A DNA stretch of 11,716 bases. It comes from JAAZNO01 sp012798275 (GTDB lineage: Bacteria > Chloroflexota > Anaerolineae > B4-G1 > SLSP01). The first letter of the stretch is position 1. Every line of letters begins with the position of its first letter. The DNA is taken from the NCBI GenBank assembly GCA_035347995.1, contig DAOPQD010000095.1, positions 1-11,716 of the forward strand, read 5' to 3'. Both the position numbers and the translations under genes were made by a program. Positions 1-6,858 of this stretch are shown here, one piece after another. The notes beneath the pieces were generated by a model. It saw only the letters and a list, made by a program, of their open reading frames with translations. It had not been told where the DNA came from and did not search any database.

Positions 1-70
1 GATGCCCTCTGGTCTCGGGCCTACGAAAACCTGCCCCCGTCCTGAAACGCACCCGCTTTTTCTCTTCGGC

Positions 71-100
71 TTGACAATTTTTCTCTTTGGGACTACCATT
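71..100 (+). promoter_or_regulatory. Sigma-70-type promoter for the DUF4870 gene
   Basis: A perfect -35 box TTGACA (71-76) is followed after 18 bp by TACCAT (95-100), which matches the -10 consensus at 4 of 6 positions. Transcription would start near 107, leaving a leader of about 59 nt before the ATG at 166. The surroundings are AT-richer than the coding body, as expected of a promoter. The -10 box is mediocre and the spacer is one base longer than ideal. Confidence 0.55.
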
Positions 101-165
101 AGGGCAGTCAGCCCAGGAATTCTGAGCTGTCACAAACAACCTCATGGCAGGAAAGGAGTTTTACT

Positions 166-507
166 ATGCAGCAGCCCGGGATGGTTCCACCACAGATGGA
201 TATCACTGATGATGACAAGCTTTGGTCGTTGTTGAGCTGGATTTTCGCGCCGCTGGTGCCGATCATCGTGCTCTTGCTGGAGGACAAGAAGAATCGGCCT
301 TTCATCAAGTACAATGCGATGCAGGCCCTCATTTTGAGCGTCATCGGCTACGTGCTGGGCGGCGTGCTCAGCTTTGCCCTTGTTGGTTGCTTCATCGCTG
401 CGGCGGTGCTGATTTACCAGATCGTTTTGGGGATTCAGTCCTACAACGGGAAGTGGGTTGTCGTGCCCGCTCTCACCGACTTCGCCAAGAAGCAGGGCTG
501 GCTGTAG
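166..507 (+). CDS. DUF4870 domain small membrane protein
   Basis: This 113-residue protein has the features of the DUF4870 family: a short polar N-terminus, DDDKLWSLLSWIFAPLVPII starting at about residue 15, then EDKKNRPFIKYNAMQAL (39-54) and a C-terminal VVVPALTDFAKKQGWL. Three hydrophobic segments are visible (about 21-38, 53-72 and 74-91), so it is probably a small inner-membrane protein. The biochemical role of the family is unknown. The start is well supported by AAAGGAG at 152-158, 7 nt upstream of the ATG. It has its own promoter (71-100) and terminator (524-556), so it is probably monocistronic. It converges on the minus-strand DUF1361 gene. A longer overlapping frame from position 2 is a shadow without these motifs. 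Confidence 0.9.
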   Translation: MQQPGMVPPQMDITDDDKLWSLLSWIFAPLVPIIVLLLEDKKNRPFIKYNAMQALILSVIGYVLGGVLSFALVGCFIAAAVLIYQIVLGIQSYNGKWVVVPALTDFAKKQGWL

Positions 508-523
508 GCTGACGTTTGACGCC

Positions 524-556
524 AAAAAGCGGCTCCTCGAAAGGGAGCCGCTTTTT
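524..556. terminator. Bidirectional intrinsic terminator between convergent genes
   Basis: A 13-bp perfect stem, AAAAAGCGGCTCC (524-536) with GGAGCCGCTTTTT (544-556), closes a 7-nt loop. On the plus strand the stem ends in a T tract that continues as GTCTTTTTG, giving a classic Rho-independent terminator 17 nt after the DUF4870 stop. The 5' arm begins with five A's, so the minus strand also reads as GC stem plus T tract. It could therefore also stop transcription arriving from the DUF1361 gene, which ends at 637. Confidence 0.9.
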
Positions 557-636
557 GTCTTTTTGTATGGAGGTGGCATGTCCTGGTTTTGATCCGTGAA
601 ATCCGTGGCCGTCCGTAAGCCATTTTCTGAGGGGTT

Positions 637-1338
637 TCATGCCTCGGGCGTCTTGGGTCCGGCGGTGAGCCCCAGATAACATACCAGGAGCAGCGCGGCG
701 AAGAGCAGCGTCACGCCGAGAGCGCGAGGGTGCGTCAGCGGGGAGCGGAGCCGCACGGCGACGTCGTAGAGGATGGCGCGCGGTTGTGAGGCCAGATCCC
801 AGCTGTTCCACCGCAAAAAACGCCCGAGGTAGATGCCCATCCCGCTCGCAGCGAGGGTCGCCAGCACAAAACCCCAGCTGAACAGGGCGCCTATCAGCGC
901 GCGAACGATGTTTTGGAAAATGCGCAGCGCGTAGACCGCCAGCGTAATCCCCGTCCAGGCGAAGCTCATGAGCATCCCGATGTCGTACCAGAGGGGGATG
1001 GGAGGCCGATCCGCCAGATGCAGAAAATCGGTGATGATGTAGGGCGCATTGGGAAAAAACGCCAGTCCCACCGCCGTCGGCGGCAGCAGCAACAGCCAGC
1101 GGCGCGGATAACGACGGTGAAGGTAGGCCGTCCCCAGGCTGCACAGATAGGGAATCCATGCCAGAAAGAGATTCCACAGCAGGAAGTGGAAAGTCCAGCT
1201 GCGGCTCAGGTAGGTGCGCACTGCAAACAGTCCCACGCAGAGGGCGGTGGCGAAGGCCACGGGGTAAAACCCATGGGGGTGAAGGAAAGCGTGCCGGCGA
1301 CGCCAGCTGTCCCAGAGGCGTTGATCTATTTTATGCAT
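637..1338 (-). CDS. DUF1361 family integral membrane protein
   Basis: This 233-residue protein carries the conserved DUF1361 signatures: WNLFLAWIPYL (55-65), FFPNAPYIITDFLHL (94-108), PLWYD with FAWTG (116-130), and GIYLGRFLRWNSWD (168-181). Five to six hydrophobic segments are visible (about 24-41, 49-72, 80-95, 120-142, 147-166 and 205-225). It is therefore an inner-membrane protein, and the family function is unknown. I chose the ATG at 1338 because AGGAG (complement of 1345-1349) lies 6 nt upstream and DUF1361 homology begins soon after. The open frame runs back to 1554, but that extension overlaps the upstream gene and has no family features. The gap to the upstream SUMF1-domain gene is 58 bp with no terminator seen, so the two are probably one operon. 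Confidence 0.88.
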   Translation of the reverse strand: MHKIDQRLWDSWRRRHAFLHPHGFYPVAFATALCVGLFAVRTYLSRSWTFHFLLWNLFLAWIPYLCSLGTAYLHRRYPRRWLLLLPPTAVGLAFFPNAPYIITDFLHLADRPPIPLWYDIGMLMSFAWTGITLAVYALRIFQNIVRALIGALFSWGFVLATLAASGMGIYLGRFLRWNSWDLASQPRAILYDVAVRLRSPLTHPRALGVTLLFAALLLVCYLGLTAGPKTPEA

Positions 1339-1396
1339 GGGCGGCTCCTGGTCAGGATGCTGGGCGTCGCGGGGAAACCGGCATGGGAACACAACC

Positions 1397-2179
1397 TCAT
1401 GAGATGACCACCCGAAAGCCGACGCTATCGAAGCGGTTGTGGGGACTGTAGCGATAGCGCGCAGCGCAACGGGCCATGTGCGGGTCGTTGTAGAACGAAA
1501 CGCCGCGCAGCACCCGCCGGATGAACTCTGGAGCGGCCTGATTCTCGCGCCCATCGTCAGGATCGTAGGGATAACCGAAGGTGGGAGCGCGCAGATTCAT
1601 GCCCCACAGGCTGCGGGTCCATTCCCAGACATTGCCTACCATGTCGAGCACCCCGTAGGGACTCGCGCCGGCGGGAAAGGCGTTGACGGGGGTGGTGTGC
1701 TCTTTGGATGGGGCGATGTTGCAGTGGGCCTCGTCCCATTCATCCCCCCAGGGAAACCGGCGGCCGTCCGCGCCGCGCGCTGCCTTTTCCCATTCGGCCT
1801 CGCTCGGCAAGCGATAGGATTTGCCCGTGTACTGCGTGAGCCATTTGCAATAGGCGACCGCATCGTACCAGGAGATGTTGATCACCGGATGCTCCGCCTG
1901 CTGGGCCGGGATGCGGCGAATCCTCCAGCGCAGAAAACGCCAGTGCGACGGCGGCCTGTAATGGGTGGCTTGCAAGAAGACGAGATATTGCGCGTTGGTG
2001 ATCGGCGTGCGGGAAATCGCAAACTCGGGCAGATAGAGCCGATGCTGCGGCTGTTCTTCGGGGCTGGCATCCGGATCGCGCGCGGGATCGCTGCCCATGA
2101 GGAAGTCGCCGGCAGGAATGACGATCATCTCCGGCTCACCGATCAGCGCGCCATTCAGGGCTGTGACGGTCGTTTTCAT
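1397..2179 (-). CDS. SUMF1/FGE-fold (formylglycine-generating-enzyme-like) domain protein
   Basis: This 260-residue protein is almost wholly one FGE-sulfatase (SUMF1/EgtB/PvdO fold) domain. Motifs in order are MIVIPAGDFLMGSD (18-31), ISRTPITNAQYLVFL (55-69), HPVINISWYDAVAYCKWL (97-114), YRLPSEAEWEKAARG (122-136), FPWGDEWD (142-149), GVLDMVGNVWEWTRSLWG (176-193), RRVLRGVSF (221-229) and SVGFRVV (252-258). True formylglycine-generating enzymes bind copper through two cysteines in the segment after the RVLRGGS motif. Here that segment reads FYNDPHMARCAARYR, with a single cysteine (238) at a non-equivalent place, so sulfatase activation is unlikely. There is no signal peptide. The ATG at 2179 gives full domain coverage; in-frame sequence continues much further upstream only as an antisense artefact. 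No ribosome site precedes the ATG, and the promoter position implies a leaderless mRNA. The substrate is unknown. Confidence 0.9.
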   Translation of the reverse strand: MKTTVTALNGALIGEPEMIVIPAGDFLMGSDPARDPDASPEEQPQHRLYLPEFAISRTPITNAQYLVFLQATHYRPPSHWRFLRWRIRRIPAQQAEHPVINISWYDAVAYCKWLTQYTGKSYRLPSEAEWEKAARGADGRRFPWGDEWDEAHCNIAPSKEHTTPVNAFPAGASPYGVLDMVGNVWEWTRSLWGMNLRAPTFGYPYDPDDGRENQAAPEFIRRVLRGVSFYNDPHMARCAARYRYSPHNRFDSVGFRVVIS

Positions 2180-2186
2180 ACCTATG

Positions 2187-2215
2187 AGTGTACCCACATT
2201 GGGAGCCCTTGTCAA
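2187..2215 (-). promoter_or_regulatory. Minus-strand promoter of the SUMF1-DUF1361 operon
   Basis: Read on the minus strand there is a perfect TTGACA (2215-2210), an exactly 17-bp spacer and TACACT (2192-2187, 4 of 6 to consensus). The A of the gene's ATG (2179) is the eighth base after the -10 box, which is where transcription normally begins. The transcript is therefore predicted to be leaderless or nearly so, consistent with the lack of a Shine-Dalgarno sequence. Confidence 0.7.
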
Positions 2216-2233
2216 TAGGAATCGGCGGGCGCT

Positions 2234-2262
2234 TTGACGCTCTGTTTCCCCTGTGGTATACT
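2234..2262 (+). promoter_or_regulatory. Extended -10 promoter driving recJ
   Basis: TTGACG (2234-2239, 5 of 6) is followed after 17 bp by TATACT (2257-2262, 5 of 6), with the extended -10 dinucleotide TG at 2254-2255. This is the strongest promoter in the window by eye. It is back-to-back with the minus-strand promoter, with 18 bp between the two -35 boxes. Transcription should start near 2269, giving a leader of roughly 150 nt before the preferred recJ start. Confidence 0.8.
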
Positions 2263-2340
2263 TCTTTCTGCTGGGGTGACTGCGATCTGGCGTCAGGCAA
2301 TCGCGCAGCGGGGATGAACTTGCATGCCTGGTGGCCTTCA

Positions 2341-2428
2341 ATGACAAAAAGATCGCACGTATGCCTGAGAATTTGCGCCGCTTTGAGGCGCTGACTGAGC
2401 CATGACGAAAAGGACCGAACTTATGCCT
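2341..2428 (+). repeat. Imperfect direct repeat duplicating the recJ initiation region
   Basis: The 26 bases at 2341-2366 and the 27 bases at 2402-2428 align with 21 identities and one single-base gap. Both copies begin ATGAC, continue with an A-rich run ending in G, and finish TATGCCT. The second copy contains the preferred recJ ribosome site and start. The first contains the start of the possible leader peptide. The copies are 61 bp apart, start to start. Confidence 0.5.
2361..2405 (+). CDS. Possible 14-codon leader peptide overlapping the recJ 5' region
   Basis: An ATG at 2361 opens a 14-residue frame, MPENLRRFEALTEP, whose stop TGA (2403-2405) overlaps the ATG at 2402. A GTG at 2331 in the same frame would give 24 residues. 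There is no good Shine-Dalgarno sequence for either start. The stop lies 4 nt before the recJ ribosome site, so translation of this frame could influence recJ initiation. It may equally be chance in a GC-rich leader. Confidence 0.2.
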   Translation: MPENLRRFEALTEP

Positions 2429-4144
2429 TTGTGGCAGCGACGCTGGCAGATCGCGCCTTGTGCCCCCCCGCTGTGGTTTGAGCGTTATCCCGCGCTGCAT
2501 CCCCGCGTTTTGCAGATCCTTTACAACCGGGGGGTGACCAGCCCCGAAGCGATTCAGGCCTTCCTCGCAGAAGAAGGCACCCTCGAAAGCCCCTGGCGCA
2601 TGGCGGGGATGCATGAGGCCGTGTTCCTCATCCGCCAGGCCGTGATGCACCATCGCCCCATCACCGTCTACGGCGACTACGACGCGGATGGCGTTACCGC
2701 TACGGCGATCCTGGTGCAGACGCTGCGCGTTCACGGCGCCGACGTGCGCTCCTACATCCCCGACCGCATCGAAGAGGGCTATGGCCTGAACGCGGAGGCG
2801 CTGCGTGTGCTGGCGGCGGCGGGTACCCGCCTGCTCGTCACGGTGGATTGCGGCATTCGCGCGTTGGAAGAGGTCGCGCTTGCGCGCCGCCTGGGACTGC
2901 AGGTTATTGTCACCGATCACCATCATGTAGGGCCGGCGTTGCCTGCCGCTGATGTGATCCTTAATCCCCGCCGCTCTGAGTGCGCCTATCCTTTCAAAGA
3001 CCTGTCCGGGGCGGGCGTGGCTTTCAAGCTGGCGCAGGCGTTGTTGCGTGTCAACCGGCAGACACCGCTTCCTGCGACCCAGGGCGATTTGCGCGAGGAG
3101 GAGCTCCTCGACCTGGCGGCTCTGGGAACCATCGCGGACATGGTGTCGCTGTTGGGGGAAAATCATGTCATCGCCCAGCAGGGCTTGCGTGAGATCAACG
3201 CAGCGCGCCGTCCAGGGTTGGCGGCCCTCATGCAGACCGCCAACGTCCAACCGGGCAAGGTCACTGCCGGCACGGTCAGCTTTATTCTCGCGCCGCGCCT
3301 CAACGCGGCGGGGCGCGTCGGCGAAGCCTCCCTGGCCTTCGACCTCCTCGTGGCGCCGGATCTCTCCTCGGCCCTGCCGCTTGCGCAGCGGCTGGAAGCG
3401 CTCAACCGCGAGCGCCAGGAATTGACGCAGCAGGTGCAGGAGGCGAGCCGTCGCCTGGTCCTGGAATCCGGCGACGATCCGCCGCTGTTTTTTGCCGCTG
3501 CGGAGGACTTTCCCGCTGGGATCATTGGCCTGGCGGCAGGCCGCCTGGTGGAGGAATTCTATCGGCCCGTGGTGGTGGTGGAGCGGGGGGAGCCTTTCAG
3601 CAAGGGCTCGGCGCGTTCTATCCCCGAATTCCACATCACCGCCGCGCTTGACTCGATGGCGGAGCTGCTGGAGCGCTATGGCGGGCACGCGGCGGCGGCG
3701 GGTTTCACCATCCGCACGGAGCTGCTGCCGGAGTTGCAGGCGCGGCTGACGGCGCTGGCGCGCGAACAACTCGCCGGCGTCACCCTCATGCCGACGCTGC
3801 AGGTGGATGCGGAATTGCCGCTTGCGGAGCTCTCTGCAGAACTGCAGCAGGCTCTGGCGATGCTGGCGCCCTTCGGCTATGGCAACCCGGAGCCGCTGCT
3901 GGTCAGCCGGGGACTGCGGGTGCTTGAGGCGCGTGCTGTCGGTGCGGAGGGACGCCATCTCAAGCTCACCGTCACCGATGCCCGAGAGCGTGGGCGTCCC
4001 TGGAGCGCGATCGCCTTCCGGCAGGGGGATTGGCTCAGCCGGTTGCCTTCGCGGGTGGATCTGGCGTATAATCTGACGCTCAATGAGTGGAATGGCCAAA
4101 CGACGTTGCAGCTCAAAGTGCAGGACCTCCGTCCGGCGGAATAG
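2423..4144 (+). CDS. recJ: Single-stranded-DNA-specific 5'-3' exonuclease RecJ
   Basis: RecJ degrades single-stranded DNA 5' to 3' in recombination, mismatch and base-excision repair, using two divalent metals. The protein is about 573 residues, normal for the family. The DHH phosphoesterase core is intact: VYGDYDADG (metal-binding Asp, about 82-90), TVDCG (about 140-144) and VTDHHHVG, with DHH beginning at about 165. The DHHA1 half shows GGHAAAAGF at about 420-428, followed by the C-terminal OB-like region. I prefer the ATG at 2423 because AAAGGA (2409-2414) lies 8 nt upstream. The in-frame ATG at 2402 would add 7 residues and has only a distant GAGG. Transcription comes from the promoter at 2234-2262. 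The ammonia-lyase start is only 9 bp beyond the stop, so the two are probably co-transcribed. Confidence 0.95.
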   Translation: MPLWQRRWQIAPCAPPLWFERYPALHPRVLQILYNRGVTSPEAIQAFLAEEGTLESPWRMAGMHEAVFLIRQAVMHHRPITVYGDYDADGVTATAILVQTLRVHGADVRSYIPDRIEEGYGLNAEALRVLAAAGTRLLVTVDCGIRALEEVALARRLGLQVIVTDHHHVGPALPAADVILNPRRSECAYPFKDLSGAGVAFKLAQALLRVNRQTPLPATQGDLREEELLDLAALGTIADMVSLLGENHVIAQQGLREINAARRPGLAALMQTANVQPGKVTAGTVSFILAPRLNAAGRVGEASLAFDLLVAPDLSSALPLAQRLEALNRERQELTQQVQEASRRLVLESGDDPPLFFAAAEDFPAGIIGLAAGRLVEEFYRPVVVVERGEPFSKGSARSIPEFHITAALDSMAELLERYGGHAAAAGFTIRTELLPELQARLTALAREQLAGVTLMPTLQVDAELPLAELSAELQQALAMLAPFGYGNPEPLLVSRGLRVLEARAVGAEGRHLKLTVTDARERGRPWSAIAFRQGDWLSRLPSRVDLAYNLTLNEWNGQTTLQLKVQDLRPAE

Positions 4145-4153
4145 CGAGGAGCA

Positions 4154-5692
4154 TTGAACACGACTACCATCACGATCACCGGCGAACATTTGACCATGGA
4201 GGACGTCTGCGCCATTGCCCAGGGCGCGTCGGCGGCGCTGGCCGGAGAGGCGCTGGCCGCGATGGCGCGTTCCTGGGAGGGTGTGCAGACGCTGTTGGCG
4301 CGGGGCGAGATCGCTTATGGCATCACGACGGGCTTTGGCGCCTTCAAGGGGCGCATCATCCCCTTGCATGAGGTTGAGGCCCTGCAGCGCAATCTCGTGC
4401 TCAGCCATGCGGTGGGGGTAGGGCCGCTGTTGGATGTGGCCTCGGTGCGCGCTGCTATCGCCGTACGGGCGAACACGCTGGCGATGGGCTACTCTGGCAT
4501 CCGCCCGCAGGTGGTGGAGGCGTTGCTGCGTTTGCTGGCCCGCAACGTGATCCCCTGCATCCCCGCCTATGGTTCGCTCGGCGCGAGCGGAGATCTGGCG
4601 CCGCTCGCACACATCGCCTGCGTCCTGATCGGTGAGGGCGAGGCTTTCTGTGAAGGAGAACGGTTGCCGGGTGGCGAGGCGTTGCGTCGCGCCGGATTGG
4701 CGCCGGTGACGCTCGGCGCGAAGGAGGGCCTGGCCCTCATCAACGGCACGGCGGTCACGACGGCGTTGGGAACCCTGGCGACGCTGCGCGCGGAGAATTT
4801 GATGGACGCTGCCGACATCACGGCGGCGCTCACCGTCGAAGCGTTGCGGGGGACGGCAGCCGCTTTCGACGCGCGCATTCATCAGGTGCGGCCGCATCCC
4901 CGGCAGGTGGACACGGCAGCGACGCTGCGGCGCTTGCTCGCGGGCAGCACCTTCCTGCGCCCGCATGATCCCCGCGACATTCAGGACGCCTACAGCCTGC
5001 GCTGCATCCCGCAGGTGCACGGCGCCGTGCGCGACACGATCGCGTATGCGCGTTGGGCGCTGGAAATCGAGCTCAATGCGGTCACCGATAATCCCCTCAT
5101 CTTTTTTGACGCGGAGGGCAATCCTGAGGTGCTCTCCGGTGGCAATTTCCACGCGGAACCGGTGGGGCTGGCGATGGATTATCTCAAGCTGGGCCTGACC
5201 GATTTGGGCAACATCAGTGAGCGGCGCACAGCGCGCTTGATAGATGAAGCGCTGAACCGTGGGTTGCCGGCCTTCCTCACGCGGCATGGCGGCCTGGAGA
5301 GCGGCTTCATGCTGGCGCATTACACGGCGGCGGCGTTGGCTTCGCAGAACAAGGTGCTGGCGCATCCTTCGACCGCCGACACGATCCCTACTTCGGCAAA
5401 CACCGAGGATCATGTGAGCATGGCGACCAACGCGACGCATCACACCCGGCAGGTGCTCGAAAATGTGGAGCGGATTGTCGCCATCGAGTTGCTCGCGGCG
5501 GCGCAGGCAGTGGATTTGCGGCGTGAGCAGGTGGGATCTGCCGCGCAGCTGGGCAAGGGCACGGCGGCGGCGTATGCGTGCGTGCGTGAGCATATCCCCT
5601 TCCTGGAGCACGACACCTATCTGGCGCCCTACCTCGAGGCGGCGACGCGCCTGGTCGCCGATGGGACGCTGATCCGCGCCGTGCAGGGGTAG
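4154..5692 (+). CDS. hutH: Histidine ammonia-lyase-like aromatic amino acid lyase
   Basis: Enzymes of this family remove ammonia from histidine (giving urocanate) or another aromatic amino acid, using the MIO prosthetic group. MIO forms by cyclisation of Ala-Ser-Gly, visible here as GSLGASGDLAPLAH with ASG at 144-146. Other active-site landmarks are Tyr55 in YGITTGFG, His85 in RNLVLSHAVG (His is typical of HAL and TAL, not PAL), QDAYSLR, and Glu418 in NTEDHVSM (equivalent to HutH Glu414). The 512-residue length is normal. The start is TTG at 4154, with GAGGAG at 4146-4151; no other start lies between it and the in-frame stop at 4142-4144, and family similarity (ITGEHLTMEDV) begins at once. 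Histidine is the best guess because of the Glu and His. However, QDAYSLRCIPQ replaces the usual QDPYSLRCQPQ and no other hut gene is near, so tyrosine or another substrate is possible. Confidence 0.82.
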   Translation: MNTTTITITGEHLTMEDVCAIAQGASAALAGEALAAMARSWEGVQTLLARGEIAYGITTGFGAFKGRIIPLHEVEALQRNLVLSHAVGVGPLLDVASVRAAIAVRANTLAMGYSGIRPQVVEALLRLLARNVIPCIPAYGSLGASGDLAPLAHIACVLIGEGEAFCEGERLPGGEALRRAGLAPVTLGAKEGLALINGTAVTTALGTLATLRAENLMDAADITAALTVEALRGTAAAFDARIHQVRPHPRQVDTAATLRRLLAGSTFLRPHDPRDIQDAYSLRCIPQVHGAVRDTIAYARWALEIELNAVTDNPLIFFDAEGNPEVLSGGNFHAEPVGLAMDYLKLGLTDLGNISERRTARLIDEALNRGLPAFLTRHGGLESGFMLAHYTAAALASQNKVLAHPSTADTIPTSANTEDHVSMATNATHHTRQVLENVERIVAIELLAAAQAVDLRREQVGSAAQLGKGTAAAYACVREHIPFLEHDTYLAPYLEAATRLVADGTLIRAVQG

Positions 5693-5695
5693 TTT

Positions 5696-5736
5696 CCTGG
5701 GGGACTTGGGGGTCCCGCAGGGCGCGCCTGAGCGCG
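5696..5736 (+). other. Two small stem-loops in the hutH-SDR gap
   Basis: The 84-bp gap holds an imperfect hairpin (5696-5721: 4 bp, one mismatch, 5 bp, 6-nt loop) directly followed by CGCGC-CTGA-GCGCG (5723-5736). Neither is followed by a T tract, so they are not a convincing terminator. They could slow transcription or stabilise the upstream message. I see no clear promoter in the rest of the gap. Confidence 0.3.
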
Positions 5737-5776
5737 AAATGGTGATGTAAAGTTCTGAGACGACAGGTCTACAAAC

Positions 5777-6763
5777 ATGATACGAGCTTTGGTGACGGGC
5801 GCGACCGGTTGTGTGGGCGCCAACATTGTGGAGGCGCTGCTCGTGCGCGGCTATCAGGTGCGGGCGCTGCGACGTGAGACGTCGTCGCTGGCGGCGCTGG
5901 CGGGCCTCGACCCCGAGCTGGCGACCGGCGATGTGATGGACAGGCCCTCCTTGCTGGCGGCGATGGCCGGCTGCGAGGCGGTCTTCCATGCGGCGGCGAT
6001 CTCGCAGTACTGGCGCAACGAGCAGGAAACGATCTATCGCATCAACGTCGAGGGGACGCGCAACGTCCTGGAGGCGGCTCAGGCGGCAGGCGTGCGCCGG
6101 GTCGTCTTCACCAGTTCGGTGGGCGCATTGGGCGTGCCCGCGCCTGACGCCGGGCTGTTGGATGAGACGGCGAGCTTCAATCTGCCGCCAGCGCGCTTCC
6201 CTTATGGGCACAGCAAAGTGCTGGCGGAAGCGGAGGTGCAGAAGGCCGTCGCCGCCGGACTGGACGCGGTGATCGTCAACCCGGCGACGGTCATTGGGCA
6301 GCGGGACGTGGGTTTCGTGGGCGGCGAATTTCTCCGCACGGCGCGGCAGGGGAAGGCCGTGGCCGCGCCGCCGGGCGGGGTGGGGGTGATCGCGGCCAGC
6401 GACGCCGGCATGGGGCATGTGTTGGCGTTCGAGCGCGGTCGTTGCGGCGAGCGCTACATTCTCAACGGCGAAAACATCCTCTATCGCCATCTCATGCGCC
6501 TCGTTGCCGAAGTCGTGGGTGCGCGTCCGCCGCTCTTTGTCATTCCGGCTCCCGCGCTGCAGCTCGCCGCCGGTGGGGTGGATCTCCTCCGGCGGATGCG
6601 GCGCCGTCCCTTGTTGGTGGATGGGAATCAGATGCGGTTGAGCGTGCGGCGGCTCTATTTTGACGGCTCCAGGGCGGAACGGGAGCTGGGCCTGACGCCG
6701 ATTTCGGTGCGTCAGGCAGTGGAAGAGGCCTGGACCTGGTATCGGGCGCAGGGGTTGCTGTGA
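5777..6763 (+). CDS. Extended short-chain dehydrogenase/reductase (NAD-dependent epimerase / dihydroflavonol-reductase-like)
   Basis: This 328-residue protein is a complete extended SDR. It has the N-terminal nucleotide-binding TGATGCVG (7-14), HAAA after the fourth strand (71-74), the catalytic serine region FTSSVGALG (111-119) and the catalytic YGHSK (Tyr143, Lys147). NPATVIGQRD (168-177) and GERYILNGEN (224-233) are characteristic of dihydroflavonol-4-reductase-like proteins and of the hopanoid-associated sugar epimerase HpnA. No hopanoid or polysaccharide pathway genes adjoin it, so the substrate cannot be named. The ATG at 5777 directly precedes the Rossmann strand. The upstream Shine-Dalgarno is weak (AGG within GACAGGT). 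It follows hutH by 84 bp in the same direction and may be read from the same transcript. Confidence 0.88.
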   Translation: MIRALVTGATGCVGANIVEALLVRGYQVRALRRETSSLAALAGLDPELATGDVMDRPSLLAAMAGCEAVFHAAAISQYWRNEQETIYRINVEGTRNVLEAAQAAGVRRVVFTSSVGALGVPAPDAGLLDETASFNLPPARFPYGHSKVLAEAEVQKAVAAGLDAVIVNPATVIGQRDVGFVGGEFLRTARQGKAVAAPPGGVGVIAASDAGMGHVLAFERGRCGERYILNGENILYRHLMRLVAEVVGARPPLFVIPAPALQLAAGGVDLLRRMRRRPLLVDGNQMRLSVRRLYFDGSRAERELGLTPISVRQAVEEAWTWYRAQGLL

Positions 6764-6802
6764 GGTCCCCCATCCAGGAGGGCGACGGCCGGGAAGCTGC
6801 GG

Positions 6803-6819
6803 CCTCTCGTCTGGAGAGG
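6803..6819 (+). other. Stem-loop in the SDR-TPR intergenic gap
   Basis: A 6-bp perfect stem, CCTCTC with GAGAGG, closes a 5-nt loop. It is flanked by a further possible 5-bp hairpin (GGCCG/CGGCC) just upstream. The sequence after it, GGGCTTGTTCG, has only a weak T run, so any terminator activity would be poor. The 95-bp gap (6764-6858) shows no convincing promoter. Confidence 0.25.
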
Positions 6820-6858
6820 GGGCTTGTTCGTGTCATCGGTTGGCGGATTTGAGCGGCC

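Noticed and set aside
1..70. The first 70 bases as the end of an upstream gene.
   Set aside because: The short open frame starting at position 2 runs straight through the DUF4870 promoter and start in a different frame and shows no family features; nothing else can be supported there.
2188..2394. A 68-codon plus-strand frame upstream of recJ.
   Set aside because: It spans both divergent promoters and begins upstream of the recJ transcription start, so it cannot be translated from that promoter. Its composition is not protein-like.
1397..6490. A 1697-codon minus-strand open frame running antisense through recJ, hutH and part of the SDR gene.
   Set aside because: Only its last 260 codons (the SUMF1-domain gene) show family motifs. 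The rest is Arg/Gln/His-rich low-complexity sequence typical of the antisense of GC-rich genes, and the minus-strand promoter at 2187-2215 lies inside it just before the real ATG.
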